A stretch of DNA of 62,000 bases from Gnetum montanum (taxonomy: Eukaryota > Streptophyta > Gnetopsida > Gnetales > Gnetaceae): the NCBI GenBank assembly GCA_015680685.1, contig MNCI01011128.1, forward strand, positions 1,022,934 through 1,084,933, read 5' to 3'. Both the position numbers and the translations under genes were made by a program. The notes under the pieces are model-generated. The model was not told where the DNA came from. It did no database searches and was given only the letters and a program-made list of their open reading frames with translations. The number at the start of each line of letters is the position of its first letter. Positions within the stretch are counted from its first letter, which is position 1. Of the stretch, positions 33,501-45,511 are shown piece after piece.

Positions 33501-34800
33501 TTAACTATTTTGGGTTGGTGGGTTATTCCTTAGATGACCCTTATTTTTTTAGGGTCCACCTCAATTCCTACTTTTGAAATACAATGCCCCAAGACTATGC
33601 CTTCCTGGACCATAAGATGGCTCTTTTGCTAATTGAGCTAGAGGTTTGTTTCGATACATCTCTTCAACACCTTCTCAAGACGGTCCAAGGCTTGTTCAAA
33701 TGTAACTTTGTAGGTAGAAAAATCATCCATGAAGACTTATACCCTAGTACGGATCTGTTGTTGGAAAATTTTGAGAACTAATCATTTAAATGTGGTTGGG
33801 GCATTACATAAATCAAATGGCATCTGATGGTAAGCAAAAGTCCCCCAAGGACTTATGAAAGTTGTCTTTGCCTAGTCCTCTAGATTTGGCTATAACCACT
33901 ATAACCATGTAGAAAGCTGTAATAGCTATGCCTAGAAATGGTGTCCAGCACTTGGTCGAAAAAAGGCAATGGAAAATTATCTTTGAAAGTTGCCATGTTG
34001 AGCAGCTAGAAGTCAATGCACACTTGCCATTTTCCTCCTTTCTTCAGTACAATCATGAGTGGACTGATCCACTCACTATCTACGATAGCATAAATGAATC
34101 CTACCTTGAAGAGTTATTTAATTTCCTCTTTGACAATCTACTTTAATTTAGGATTCAAACATTGCTGCGGCTGTCGTTTCGGCTTAATGATGGGATCAAT
34201 GTATATTTGGTGCTAGCATATTCTTGGATCTATCCTAGTGAGATTGAAACATGACCAGACAAAGGCTGCTGACCATTTTTCCACAACCTTTATCAACTTC
34301 TTCTTCTGTTCTGTAGCAAGCTTGGCATTAATGATGAAAGCTGTAACCACTATAACCATGCAAAAAGCTGTAATAGCTATGCCCAGAAACGGTATCCAGC
34401 ACTTGGTCGACAAAAGGCAATGGAAAATGATCTTTGAAAGTTGCCATGCTGAGCAGCTAGAAGTCAATGCACACTTGCCATTTGCCTCCTTTCTTGGGTA
34501 CAATCATGAGTGGACTGACCCATTCACTATCTACAACAACATAAATGAATCTTGCCTTGAGGAGTTATTCAATTTCCTCTTTGACAATCTACTTTAATTT
34601 AGGATTCAAACATTGCTGCGGCTATCGTTTCGGCTTAATGATGGGGTCATTGTATATTTGGTGCTAGCATATTCTTGGATCTATCCTAGTGAGCTCAAGA
34701 CATGACCAGACAAAGGCTGCTAACCATTTTTCCACAACCTTTATCAAATTTTTCTTCTATTCTGTAGCAAGCTTGGCATTAATGATGACTAACCTTCCAT
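33501..34800 (-). pseudogene. Element C reverse transcriptase with internal tandem duplication
   Basis: The minus strand reads FIINAKLATEQKKKLIKVVE, WSAAFVWSCFNLTRIDPRIC, then RT blocks and, at about 33730, VFMDDFSTYKV with the active-site FMDD intact. The N-terminal half of RT with part of the linker is present twice (33893-34343 and 34344-34794, offset 451 bases), so this copy could not encode a normal RT even without its stops. Frameshifts are also present. Confidence 0.78.
33893..34794 (+). repeat. Tandem direct duplication of about 451 bases inside C's RT
   Basis: The unit ctataaccactataaccatg ... ttggcattaatgatga occurs twice head to tail; ggtgtccagcacttggtcg (33940) and ggtatccagcacttggtcg (34391) mark the same point 451 bases apart. 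The copies differ by scattered substitutions. B's RT has one copy, so it arose in C or its lineage. Confidence 0.8.
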
Positions 34801-35650
34801 GTTTCAAGAATACATACTCCATTCCAACTGGTAGTATCTTCAATTCAAGGGGCTCTTGTTTAAAATTATTAGGAATTTCCAACTCTCTCTAATTGATATC
34901 ATCATTTGCTCCTTCAGAGAGCTGGTGATGAACTTACTCAAGTTCATCCATACATGCAACATATTTTTACGTTAGGCCCTCAGTAGGTTCCATGCATAAT
35001 GTATTGCTGCTAGAATCAGCTGTCAGCCACTAGGTGCCTTCTTGATTTGTGGCTGCATATAGACATCTCTAAATTTCAACTTCTGGTGCACACTGCTTGC
35101 ATGCAAAGATAGATGTTTACTTTACTGACCATAACTTCTACACACAATGGCACCCTAAATTGCTGTACACAATACATGGAACCCTCTTCTTCTCGATCTT
35201 TCCAAATTCATTTTCTTTTGATATCTTCAAGGAAAGATCTCTAATGCCCATTTTGGCATCAATGGTACTTAACCATGCCCTTTCGATAATAATTGGAAAG
35301 TCTCCCTTGCAGTTCTCCACTTTGATTACTAGGAAATCAGTGGGACATGACCACCCACAAACGGTGGTTACAATGTCCTCTAATAGTCCCAATGGAACTG
35401 TGATGAACTGGTTTGCTAATTCCAGCTAAATGTTGCTCTTCTTCAAGGGAGGAAGGTTTCACATTGTGTACATCTCATGCAAGATTAGACTAACACTGGA
35501 ACTAGAGTTAAGAAGAGATTTACAAGGATCATTCCCATCAATTTTCAAATATACTAGGGGGCTCCCAGGATTAGCTAATTTTCTGGGCAATTTACTAGCT
35601 CAAATCCAATGAAATATAGCATGGGTCAACATTATAGTATGGATTCAAGA
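34801..35650 (-). pseudogene. Element C protease domain and linker
   Basis: The minus frame holds GLLEDIVTTVCGWSCPTDFL, VIKVENCKGDFPIIIERAWL and STIDAKMGIRDLSLKISKEN, equal in order to A and B. Upstream, around 35480-35510, a degenerate LLNSSSSVSLIL segment stands where the D-S-G motif is expected; the Asp appears changed. The linker to RT (35100-34800) is broken. Confidence 0.7.
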
Positions 35651-36412
35651 GGGATTTTGGTTTGAAGGGGACTCAAATAGATGTAAGATAGAGGAAGGTG
35701 AAGGAGTAGGGTTACCAACCACTGATGTGTCTGAGCACTTTGGTGGACTACAAGGTCGGAAGAAGGATCTTTTATTTGTTCGTGGTCCAACCCACTTGGT
35801 GGGTTAACTAGTTGTAGATTAACTGCCCTCATAGTGTTCCTTTGTTATGGTTGGGCAAGTAATTCACCTTGTATGGACAAAGCAGGTGGTAGCTGTGCAA
35901 GAGATGGAGGAGTAGGTGCAGGGATAGGAGATGCATGAGGATAGTAGGTGGCATCCCTCCTTGGATAGGGGGATTAGTGTACTTTAGAAGGTTAGTGGTG
36001 AGGTTGGTAAGTGGCAACATGACCAGAGGAGTCCTGTGGAGATGAAGGTTGCTAAACATAGTAACCATAAGGATCTAGTTGCCGGTAAGGGTATCACTAT
36101 CTTGGAGGTGGCAACACTCACAATTGTGGTTGTTGCCACTATTGGTATAATTCATAGGGTTGTGGTGGAGTTCCACTTGGATAGTACTACTATGGTTAGT
36201 GGAATTGTTGAGAATTTCCTTGTGGATAAGGTAATCTTTTGGGTCTTTGCCTTTGTGCAAGCCGTGGATGTAAGGCATACACCCTAGATTCCTACAAGTG
36301 TGACACAACTAGATAACATCCCTTAGGATGTTCATACTAGTAGATGTTACACCTGCCATCATCATCTAAGTCACTATCCGCAACCATCTCTATTGCAACC
36401 ATTTTACCCTTA
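35651..36412 (-). pseudogene. gag: Element C gag, C-terminal segment (left of D)
   Basis: It continues gag after element D. The Cys/His motif region reads YEHPKGCYL (near 36310-36335), then CRNLGCMPYIHGL, and a Pro/Tyr-rich tail with PYGYYV-like sequence (about 36050-36090), as in A and B. It rejoins the N-terminal part through ...KGKGKM across the duplicated ccctt. Confidence 0.7.
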
Positions 36413-36417
36413 CCCTT

Positions 36418-37477
36418 TGATGAGTGGTGAGGTACCCCTACACTCAACCATACGAAACAAGCATCGCACGCGTGATCTGGTCGAACTCTGCAGATGGACT
36501 AGTTGTGGCACCTAGATAGTTATCCTTAGGTGGCAGTTCGTTATCTTCCCACCTAGACTAGTATTGCATATGTCACGTATGGTTTAGTCTAGATGAGGTG
36601 TATGATGTGTTCTAACCTAATGCTACTCCTGAAGGTAGTGAAAAATAATATTAACTAAATCTAAGCTAAGAGGAAAAGGGTAAGAAAATATAATCTAGCC
36701 TAAGTACGATGAGCAACCGATTACTTGATCAACCATACACATCTTGGGCTTCATGCACGACTACCACTGGGATTACCAAGCGTAGGCCTAGGTATGCCAC
36801 TAGGATTACCAAGCATAGACCCCAAATACACCACTGGGTTACCAAGCGTAGATCCTAGTTACACCACTGGGCTACCAAGCAGTCACACTTAAATGCTCAT
36901 AATCAAGTCGTACTCGTTCCACTTCTAGGAGTTTAAGGGTGAGAGACTAATCGTGATGAGTAACTGATTCCTTGACTAGCCGTACACATCCGTAGATGCT
37001 CGTAATCAAGTTGTACTCACATCGCGCTATGAAATAAATAAATAACATTAAATAAATAACAAATAAATAAACTAAGTGAATGCTGCAATGATGAAGTAAT
37101 CTCGATCTTTATTGCTGATCATGTGCATGTCCAAGTACGACACACTCGAATAAAGACACCGTACAATTACATTCACCACACTGCAGGCAGACACAGGAAA
37201 AAAAACTAATTCTGGAGGGATCAAACTACCAGAGCTTCGCTACTCTAAAACTGGGATCCCGAATAAGGGAGAGCCACATCTTATTTATAGATATGGCGGC
37301 AGACTGCGATATTGCATACGTGATATCGTAGGGAAGATGCGATATCGCGTACACGATATTGCGAGGGATGCGATATCGCGGCGGACGTGATATCGTGTAT
37401 GTGATATTGCGGACACGATATCACGTACGTGATATCACGTACACAATATCGCAGCCTATGAAAATCGTGTGTCATCA
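36418..37477 (-). repeat. 3' LTR of element D
   Basis: 1060 bases, TGATGAGTGG ... GTGTCATCA in plus orientation. Compared with the 5' LTR (1005 bases) it has extra palindrome units in the U3 array, e.g. gacacgatatcacgtacgtg near 37411. TATA on minus is ctataaataa (37281-37290). Confidence 0.88.
37281..37455 (-). promoter_or_regulatory. U3 palindrome array and TATA box, element D 3' LTR
   Basis: Multiple gcgatatcgc, cgatatcgtg and gtgatatcac palindromes, some decayed by C-to-T changes, precede a ctataaataa box on the minus strand. Same signature as the array upstream of D's ORF2. Confidence 0.6.
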
Positions 37478-37491
37478 TACCCCCATGACTG
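37478..37491 (-). other. Polypurine-type tract, element D
   Basis: The minus strand reads cagtcatgggggta immediately before the LTR, identical to A's tract. Confidence 0.7.
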
Positions 37492-37648
37492 AATAAAAAC
37501 TCATCCACGAGTTACAAGGAGAACAAGCTTCAGTGATTACACAGTGAATAGGTATGGGATTATTAACTGGAAAAAGAAATGAACTAATGCCACAGTGTGG
37601 GAAGACACAACACAGAGAAAAAATACTACAACTACAAAAATGTGGAAC

Positions 37649-40435
37649 TCATGTAGTTCCTAGTGGCAGTGGCTCCTCCATGGGTGCTTTTCCTTTGTCA
37701 CGTACTCCAAGCTTGGAAGGTTGATGATGCTGAAGAATGGCCTAGAGCTTCTCCTCTTCAGTCCAAGGGTCTTGTGCCATCCATACTGATGCTCTAATGT
37801 TTGATGGAGTCGGCACTTCCCACGGATAGGGTAGTTGCGAAAAAATTTGATTAGCTGTGACATACCATGCCGCGAACACCCGTCGTTCCTCTTAATAGGC
37901 TTTGGCTTTGTCTTTGTATTCATGAAGCTCTGTTAGCCGTTGAGCCAAGTCGGTTGCCACATCTTTCTATCCTTGGTAGCTTTCTTTTACCACCACAAGT
38001 TCAGAATTTGTGACATCTAGTTTTTCATCCAACTTCTTTCGCTCTGCAAATTCTACTTCATATTTGATATGGGTGGAGGCTACCTGCTGCTCGAGTTCTA
38101 ACCTCAGGCGTCCTGCTGTTAACATGGCCAGGTTGGCATATTGAAGGTTTACCAACTCCATGTACTCTGTCAAGTCTTGGATCTGCAAGTCTTGATTCTT
38201 AATTTTCGCTTGGTGGGCATAGGCATAAGTGTCCAATATGGCCCCCCAATCAGTGTGCTGAGTACTAATGTTGTTGATTTGAGCTTTGGCCATATGGATC
38301 TCCTTCTCCAGGATTTGTTTGTACATCCCCACCTGATCACGGAAATGCTCCTTCAGCTTCTCATGTCGTTTAGCCTCATTCTGCCACGCGCTAATCTCGA
38401 TGGCTGATTTTTGTCAAATAGCGCGTACCTCCTCCATTGAGAGGGTTCGATTTTCTCTGGCTAAACGGCTTACATCTCGATTGACCCGAATGAACTATTC
38501 TCGCAATTGATGAAAGTGTTCATCGAGAACATTCTTTTGTTTCTTCACAGAAGTCAATCGAAGATTATCTGCAACCAACTGCTTATTCTCTTCTTGTAAG
38601 GCCCTGAGTGCCTTAAGGTGCGCGTGAGTTTGCGCTTGAGCTACGAAGGCATCCCAAGTGGCTGTCTCTTTTTCTTCTGCCACCTTCTTATTTTCTGTAA
38701 TTAGTTTTGTTAGTTGCTCGGTTCTAAAATTGTCTAGTTGGTCTATGGGAACAAATTGCAAAGGATCCCGTTGTGCTGCTTGTAAGGCTATGAGCTACTC
38801 TTGTAGTTTCTGCACTTCAGCTTCAACATGCTCTGCACTTACTTCAGATAGGACCAGCTTCCCCTTTGTGGAAATGAGGTCTGATTGAATTGCTGTTACA
38901 TACTGGGGGATGTCAAACAGAGACATCAAAACATGTCCTATTTGAAGCAATATGTCCAATGCATCCTCATGTTCCGCAAGAGTCATTGAGGTTCTGGCAA
39001 TGGTTTGAGCATCCCGTGCTCCTGAAAGATCTACCGGTGGTACAGTAGACACATTAAAGGACTCTTTGATGTGGTCAGCCACTTCAGTAGCTCCCGCAGC
39101 AACTTGGTGTTGCATGACCACCACCGTGGCCCCTTCACTAGTCTCTAACTACACTTGAAAAGATGCCATGTGTTCAGAGATCTGTTGTGACCATCTGCTT
39201 TCCCCTTCTCCTGTTTGCATTGATAACTCACCCCCTGTGCGATCTACTAAAATAGTAGGCTGGTCGGCATCATCGATGACGTGGAAGAGATTTGCATCAT
39301 CACGACTTCCCCAACTAACCGTCTCGGCAATGGCCCTAAGATGGCTCATCGACGGTCTGTAGTCTTGCGGCGGCGGTTGATCTTGACCTGTGCTAGGTCC
39401 TACTTCTTGTTGTTGGCTGAGACCTATGGCTGGAGGTTGACTGGGTCCTGCAAGTTGAGTGGCAGGTGATCCAGTCATCTGTTCTTCTTCTTCTTCATCT
39501 GGTCCCAGCTCTTCACCAGTGCTCTTTCTTGGAGCTGGCACCTTTAATAATTCAGCATAAGAAGCATTTTGGGCCTTTTGGAGGACATCATTTGTGTATC
39601 CCCGAATACCAGCCCATAGGCATAGTTTTCTGATAAGGTAGGGAAAAGGGAGTGCCATCTTCCCTGACTTCCGTTCTTCGAATCGCCTTAGGATCTCCGT
39701 CAAATATAGATGGGGAAGGTTAACGTTAACCTTTCCCATCAACACTACACATCCTTTCGCCGCATACATTGATATTCTTTTCAAACCTTTAGTGGGGAAG
39801 AGGTGATAGGTTCCGATTTTGAAATAAACTCGCTCTTCCATTGTCAGCTCACCAAAAGCTTTATCTCTGCCATAAGCCTTCTCTAACCAATCTTTTTGCA
39901 CATCAGGGTCTGATCGAGTGGATAATCGAGCAACATGGGGGCCTAAATTCGGAAGGTTTAACACTTCCGAGATCGCCTGTGCAAAAAAATCTACTATCAC
40001 ACTACCGATGTTAACTGTGGTGCATTGCTCCTTATTGTGCCAGAATAGGTACGTTTCACCTAAGTACCAAACACCATTTTCAGAGAGAACAGGCCATAAG
40101 GGAGACCCTTTAAGGTGATCCCTAATAGCCTCAGGAGCAAACTCTACAAAAGATTCGAAGTTAAGTTCCACAATCACCAAAGCAATTGTGGACTTCGTAT
40201 GGATAGCCTGAACACATTCCGGAGGCAACGTGAGTTGTTGTCCCAGTTCAGGCGTAGCAGCAGCTCCTCCTTCTGCCTGCCTGGATCGTCTGGTAGGAGG
40301 TTCTTCATGATGGATACCAAATGAGTGCACCTCTTGTTCAGTATGTTTTCCGACAGGACCTTGCCTTCTACCTCTCCTAGGTTGTTTCGCTCCACCTTGG
40401 ATAGGACCCTCCTGCTGTGAGCGTTTCGGGGCCAT
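37649..40435 (-). pseudogene. ORF2 of element D: conserved domain plus coiled coil
   Basis: 929 codons in one minus frame from ATG 40435, directly after a ttgcag acceptor, to TGA 37651-37649; the first ~430 codons are uninterrupted. Order: basic Gln/Arg-rich start (MAPKRSQQEGPIQGGAKQPR); globular domain with WYLGETYLFWHNK, MEERVYFKIGTYHLFPTKGL, CVVLMGKVNVNLPHLYLTEI and ALPFPYLIRKLCLWAGIRGY; a Glu- and Gln/Pro-rich linker; long coiled-coil segments; and FAAWYVTANQIFSQLPYPWE near the end. Most blocks match B's ORF2. No membrane segment or enzyme motif is recognised. A loose resemblance to the putative plant transposon protein domain is my only family suggestion. It is the best template for a profile search. 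Confidence 0.8.
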
Positions 40436-40730
40436 CTGCAATCACCGGGCCAAACGTTAGTAAGGTTGTTTTCAAATTCAAGTTATACCTTACTACATGC
40501 CTTTAATTGAAGATCTTATGTTATCGTGTGATCATGCCTGAAAATTATAATGATGGGTCATATGACTTAGGTGGGTTTCATTGTTAATCTCCTTGTGTAC
40601 TTATGTTTGGCACAATTTTCCTAAGTGTTACTATTAATTACCCTAATTGATGTCCTTTGGGCGATGAAAAATTTCAAAAAAGTTAGGCACTTTTCGGAAA
40701 GTGTCTCTGCCCCACAACTAAACTGAACAC
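40436..40730 (-). other. Predicted leader intron before ORF2, element D
   Basis: Acceptor ggtgattgcag ends at 40436, abutting the ORF2 ATG. The candidate donor ccgga/gtgttc at 40730 is weak, but agttgtgggg, a degenerate form of the AGTCRTGGGGG motif, starts about 12 bases inside, as in A and B. Length 295. Confidence 0.45.
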
Positions 40731-40890
40731 TCCGGGTTCAAGCAGGTTCAAACGGAATTAAAATCAGAGTACCAGCGCACGAGATATAAGTGTAAAAGCA
40801 AGGGTCACGCAATCGTAAGTTGCAGAGAAAAAATTCAAAAATTCCCCCTGCATAAATGGCCAAATGATGCTAAGTGTTGCGGCGGGGGTT

Positions 40891-40984
40891 CCTATTTATA
40901 GGAAAATAGGATGCGATATCGCGTACGGTACATTGCATACACGATATCACGTGGGACACGATATCGCGTATGCGATATCTCATC
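40891..40984 (-). promoter_or_regulatory. Internal promoter-like module upstream of ORF2, element D
   Basis: On the minus strand, palindromic gatatcgcatacgcgatatcg, gatatcgtg and gcgatatcgc sequences (40984-40911) precede a TATA box tataaatagg (40900-40891), about 455 bases before the ORF2 ATG. The palindromes are those of D's LTR, not those of B. Arrangement parallels B 13865-13968. Confidence 0.55.
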
Positions 40985-42391
40985 CCAACTAAGATGAGAC
41001 ACATGAAAAAGATCAAATTTTTAATGATTTGCTTGAAATTAATGATGTAAAACAAGGACATGGACAAGGATTAATATAGTCAAGGGTAATTACATGAATT
41101 CAAGAGGCACTTTGAATGATAATGATGTGAATTTAGCAATTAAAAATTTGGCGGTTATGAAGAAAAGGGAATGTAATGGTACATTGGAACGTTAAAATTT
41201 TGAGGGTTAATAATAGGGAAAGAAAATTATGAAAAACTAAGCTGAGAGTAAGAAATTGTATGTTTGGACTAGAGAATTAGTGAAGATTATGAAAAATTAC
41301 ACAAGTGGGTCCTCCCCAAAGCAGGTTTCAACCTATTATGCCCTTGTGTAATCACACTTAAAGTGTCCGTGGGCACTAGAAGGGTTAAATGTAATTTGCA
41401 CTAACTCCACAAAACACACACATGTAAATATCACCGAAATGAGATGAGAATTTTATGTTACATGGGACCTGAGCTACAATTACACGAACAGTGAGATGAG
41501 GAGAAGTATAGAAAGGGATCGTAGAGATTGGGACATGAGGTAACTGACCCAGGGCATAATGAATCCTACGTGTAAAGCATGATTAATGTGTCATTAACCC
41601 ATCGTTCCAAGATCAGGACCAAGTCCATTCCTCTAATCAGTGACATCGCATTGTTTCATCCCATGATGAACAACTATGAGAGTACCATAACAACAAGGCG
41701 TATGATCACTTGGCGTTTAGTATAAGGGAGGAGTGATTTTTGTTTTATGGCACTTCATTTTCTTTTCTTCTTCTTTTCTCTTCTTTTTTCACTTTAATGA
41801 ATCTAGAGAAGCCGCCAACCTTCAAGCATGGGTGCATGTCTTTCCAATGGGACCCCCTAGAACAACTTTTGAATTTTGAGTGCCCTTTTGATTAGTCTTA
41901 CTCCCATTTTTCATTATATCTACAAGGATTTTAGTACAACCATATTGCATGATAACTCCCACAGATGTCACCGAAGAGAATCCACAAGTCCTCTTGATGT
42001 CACACCCTAATCACTCCCTCTTGGTCCATTCTTCTTCATTCTGGGTACAATGAACAAAAAATTAATTTTAAGTTTGAAAATTTCAAGAATATCACTATAC
42101 CCTCGAACAGAACCTCTTATTTATAGAGTGAATGAGTGGATGTAGTGAGCTCACTGTTTCAAATAATTGATCACTCATGACTTAATAACATAAAATACAT
42201 CTCAACCAACGATCCACATGAGTGTTTATTCGTAGACGAGATTACTTACAAAAACAGAAAAAGACAAACACACAAACACACAAAAAGATAAAAAGATAAA
42301 AAGATAAAACAAAAAGTTGAAAAATGAAAAACTGAAAAACAAAAAAGTTGAAAAATCAAAGAAAATGAAAAATATTTATTAATCCTGCTTG
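40985..42391 (-). other. Element D non-coding region between gag and internal promoter
   Basis: No gene. A T-rich minus-strand tract (42260-42360) follows the gag stop. The gtgggtcctccccaaagcag block (41307-41327) matches the cctgctttggggagga block of A and E. agttatggagg near 42415, at the gag end, may be a decayed AGTCATGGGGG motif. I did not find the hairpin arm pair seen in A, B, C and E. Confidence 0.55.
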
Positions 42392-44371
42392 TTATTGAAA
42401 TGGGGGGTATCCTCCATAACTAAACGGTTGAGTATGGTAAGGATTAATAAATGGGAAACGAGGATCCTTGCATATTGGAAATATTGAAGCTGGTCCATAC
42501 TTATCACCTTGGATTTCACACACTTTATAATAAACACAGTGGGGCACTTCATACGATGTAGTTCCCAGATAACGAGTTGACCCACTATGATGTTTAGGAC
42601 CGTTAGATGGTATGCAAGGATTGGGTTGATGCCTTCCATGGTTGTGTTCATTAGGCCGTATGGTTGTTGGAGTGTAAGTTGGTGGCCCTGATGAAGTTAC
42701 ATGAGGCGTTGGGTTCGAAGGTAAGGGTGCACCACATTGTTGGACTTGTGCTTGGTTGGAAGATGTAATGGCCTCAGAATTGTGTTGTCCCTTCCTACGG
42801 CCATGTTTAAAGAAAGGACGTCTTTGATATTGAGGAGGTTTTTCACTGTTGTTAGTAGCAGCAGCACAAGTGTTGTTCATGGGTTGCGCTGGTACAAACA
42901 CCTTAGGAACAGTTGGTGGCATTGTGGAAGGAGGGAAAGGATAAGAATGTTGAAAGTTAGGAGGAATGAAACGTGCACAAGGTGGTGGTTGTGTTGGAGG
43001 TATGGGTTGATAGTATTGTGGAGAATGGTGTTGTGGTGAGATAAAGTGTGGCGGCCCAGTTAAAGAAACAGGAGGTTGAACATGATGAGCATTTGGATTT
43101 GGAAAATATGAAGGGTGCCTCCAGTCTAAGGGTAGATTCCCCCACGACTAGGATTGTTGCCACTGTGGTCTAACACAGTATCTCTGTACGAACTCTGGAT
43201 GTAACATATTTCCCCAATGCTCATGTAGATGTAATAGTATGGGGCATTGACCCTTGGGGTGATCGAACAAGTATATGTTTCATTCATACATATGATTAGC
43301 AGTTGAGCGCTTAGTCCCTTCATTTCTTCTTTTCGAATGTCTATTGGTTTGTCCTACTTCTTGGGTTGTCAAAACTCTATCTCCAATGATTTTGATATAT
43401 TCTCCACACTTTTGATTCATCCATTCCAACATCTTATTGATCTTTGCCTCAACTTCTTCTAACGATTGTTGTATTGGCAAAGATGATGTTTCCACCTTGA
43501 GATTTGTTGATATCTCCTTATTATGATCATGGACCTTTGTTGAGTTAATATTTTGGTCCCGTTGATGTTTTTCAACACTCTCCCATGTAGCTAATTCTCC
43601 TTCTTCTTTTGCTGCCCTCTTAATAAGCTCTTGAATTTGATGGGTTCATAGTTTGTATAGTTGACCTCGGGCATACATTCCTAAGGTCTCTCTAGTTTCA
43701 TTACGTAGCCCATCAATAATATGATACATTAGCCTTTCCTTGGAAAACCCATGGCCTGGACAGTTGTTTAACAGTGAATAATATCTTTCTAAGGCCATGT
43801 CCAAGGGTTCATGTTGTGCTTGTTTCCATCCTTGGATTTGTTTCCTCAAGGCTGACACTCTTGCGTAGGTTTGATATTTTTCGTTAAAGACCTCTACCAT
43901 TGTTGACCAGCGTTGTATTGAATTTGGTTTTAACGATCTATACCATACTTTAGCTTGGTCAACGAGTGTCATAGGAAAGAGCTTCATTTTTTGCCAACTA
44001 TTATCAATGTTATTCCATGTGCAGGCATCATAGAAGGCTAGTAAATGTTGATGCGGATCTAAGTCATAGCCTCCTAAAAATTTGGGAAAGTTATTTAAAT
44101 CGAGTCTGGGTAGTCAGCTCTCTTTACGATGCCTACGTGAGATTCGAACAGCCTCTTTTATTTGCGTTAAGCTTGTAGTGGCCAGTGGGGTTTCATCGTC
44201 ATCAGGTAAGTTAGGCTTTTGTGTATTATGATGACGTTGTTTTTGTTCATTCTTATAGGAAACTCCCACTTCAGGTTGTATACTCCAACCTTCATCGTCA
44301 TATAGCTCATTGGTTCTCCAATGAACTTCCTCACTAAGTGTGGCTTTATTATCATCTTGTAGGAGAGGCAT
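42392..44371 (-). pseudogene. gag: Element D gag
   Basis: The frame starts at ATG 44371 (MPLLQDDNKATLSEEVHW) with an N-terminus unlike B, C and F. The gag core reads MKLFPMTLVDQAKVWYRSLK, QRWSTMVEVFNEKYQTYARV, LRKQIQGWKQAQ and NNCPGHGFSKERL. The Cys/His region is FDHPKGQCP with the first Cys residues lost or changed. The C-terminus is a long Pro/His/Gln/Asn-rich tail ending GGYPPFQ. All in one frame with stops. No protease follows. It would supply a particle protein only. Confidence 0.8.
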
Positions 44372-44482
44372 TGTTGTGTGTGAATTTGTGACTTTTTAAT
44401 AATTATTATTTTCTAAAAGATATATCGTTAAGTTCTTTACAGTGACCTTGTATGATATAACTAATCTAGATAACTAGCACCA

Positions 44483-44500
44483 TCCCCAGCAATGGCGCCA
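44483..44500 (-). other. Primer-binding site, element D
   Basis: The plus strand reads tccccagcaatggcgcca, so the minus strand is TGGCGCCATTGCTGGGGA, two differences from the tRNA-Asp site. One base separates it from the LTR. Confidence 0.75.
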
Positions 44501-44501
44501 A

Positions 44502-45506
44502 TGATGAGTGGCGAGGTACCCCTACACTCAACCATACGAAACAAGCGTCACATGTGTGATCTAGTCGAACTCCACAGATGGACTAGTTGTGGCACCTAGA
44601 TAGTTATCCTTAGGTCGCAGTTCGCTATCTTCCCACCTAGACTAGTATTGCATATGTCACGTATGGTTTAGTCTAGATGAGGTGTATGATGTATTCTAAC
44701 CTAATGCTACTGTTGAAGGCAGTGGAAAATAATATTAACTAAATCTAAGCTAAGAGGAAAAGGGTAAGAAAATCTAATCTAGCCTAAGTGCGACGAGCAA
44801 CCGATTCCTTGATCAACCGTACACATCTTGGACTTCGTGCACAACTACCATTGGGACTACCAAGCGTAGGCCTAGGTACGCCACTGGGATTACCTTGCGT
44901 AGACCCAAAATATGCCACTGGGTTACCAAGCGTAGATCCTAGTTACACCACTGGGCTACCAAGTAGTCACACTTAAATGCTCGTAATCAAATCGTACTCG
45001 TTCCGCTTCTAGGAGTTTAAGGGTGAGAGACTAATCATGATGAGTAACCGATTCCTTGACTAGCCGTACACATCTGTAGATGCTCATAATCAAGTCGTAC
45101 TCACACCGTGCTATGAAAGCAATAAATAACATTAAATAAATAACAAATAAATAAACTAAGTGAATGCTGCAATGATGAATTAATCTCGATCTTTATTGCT
45201 AATCATGTGTGTGTCCAAGTACGGCACACTCGAATAAAGACATAGTACAATTACATTCACCACACTGCGGGTAGACATGGGAAAAAAAAACTAACTCTGG
45301 AGGGATCAAACTACCAGAGCTTCGCTACTCTAAAACTTGGATCTCGAACAAGGGAGAGCCATGTCTTATTTATAGATATGGCGGCAGACTGCAATATCGT
45401 GTACGCAATATTGTAGGAAAGATGCGATATCGCCAGGGATGCAATATCGCAGCGGACGTGATATCATGTACGCGATATCGTGGCCTATGCGAATTGCATC
45501 TCGTCA
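44502..45506 (-). repeat. 5' LTR of element D
   Basis: 1005 bases; matches 36418-37477 but with fewer palindrome units in U3 (45390-45490). Its outer end reads TCGTCA instead of TCATCA. The next bases are ccctt, the target duplication. Confidence 0.86.
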
Positions 45507-45511
45507 CCCTT

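Larger units (their letters stand above)
36418..45506 (-). mobile_element. Ty3/gypsy element D: gag and ORF2, no pol, nested in C's gag
   Basis: The LTRs are 44502-45506 (5') and 36418-37477 (3'), flanked by ccctt at 45507-45511 and 36413-36417. It contains a primer site (44483-44500), gag (44371-42392), a non-coding region, an internal promoter-like array (40911-40984), a predicted intron, and ORF2 (40435-37649). Protease, RT and integrase are absent. The first ~142 LTR bases differ at about 10 sites by eye, fewer than in C, in line with D being inserted into C. Confidence 0.9.
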
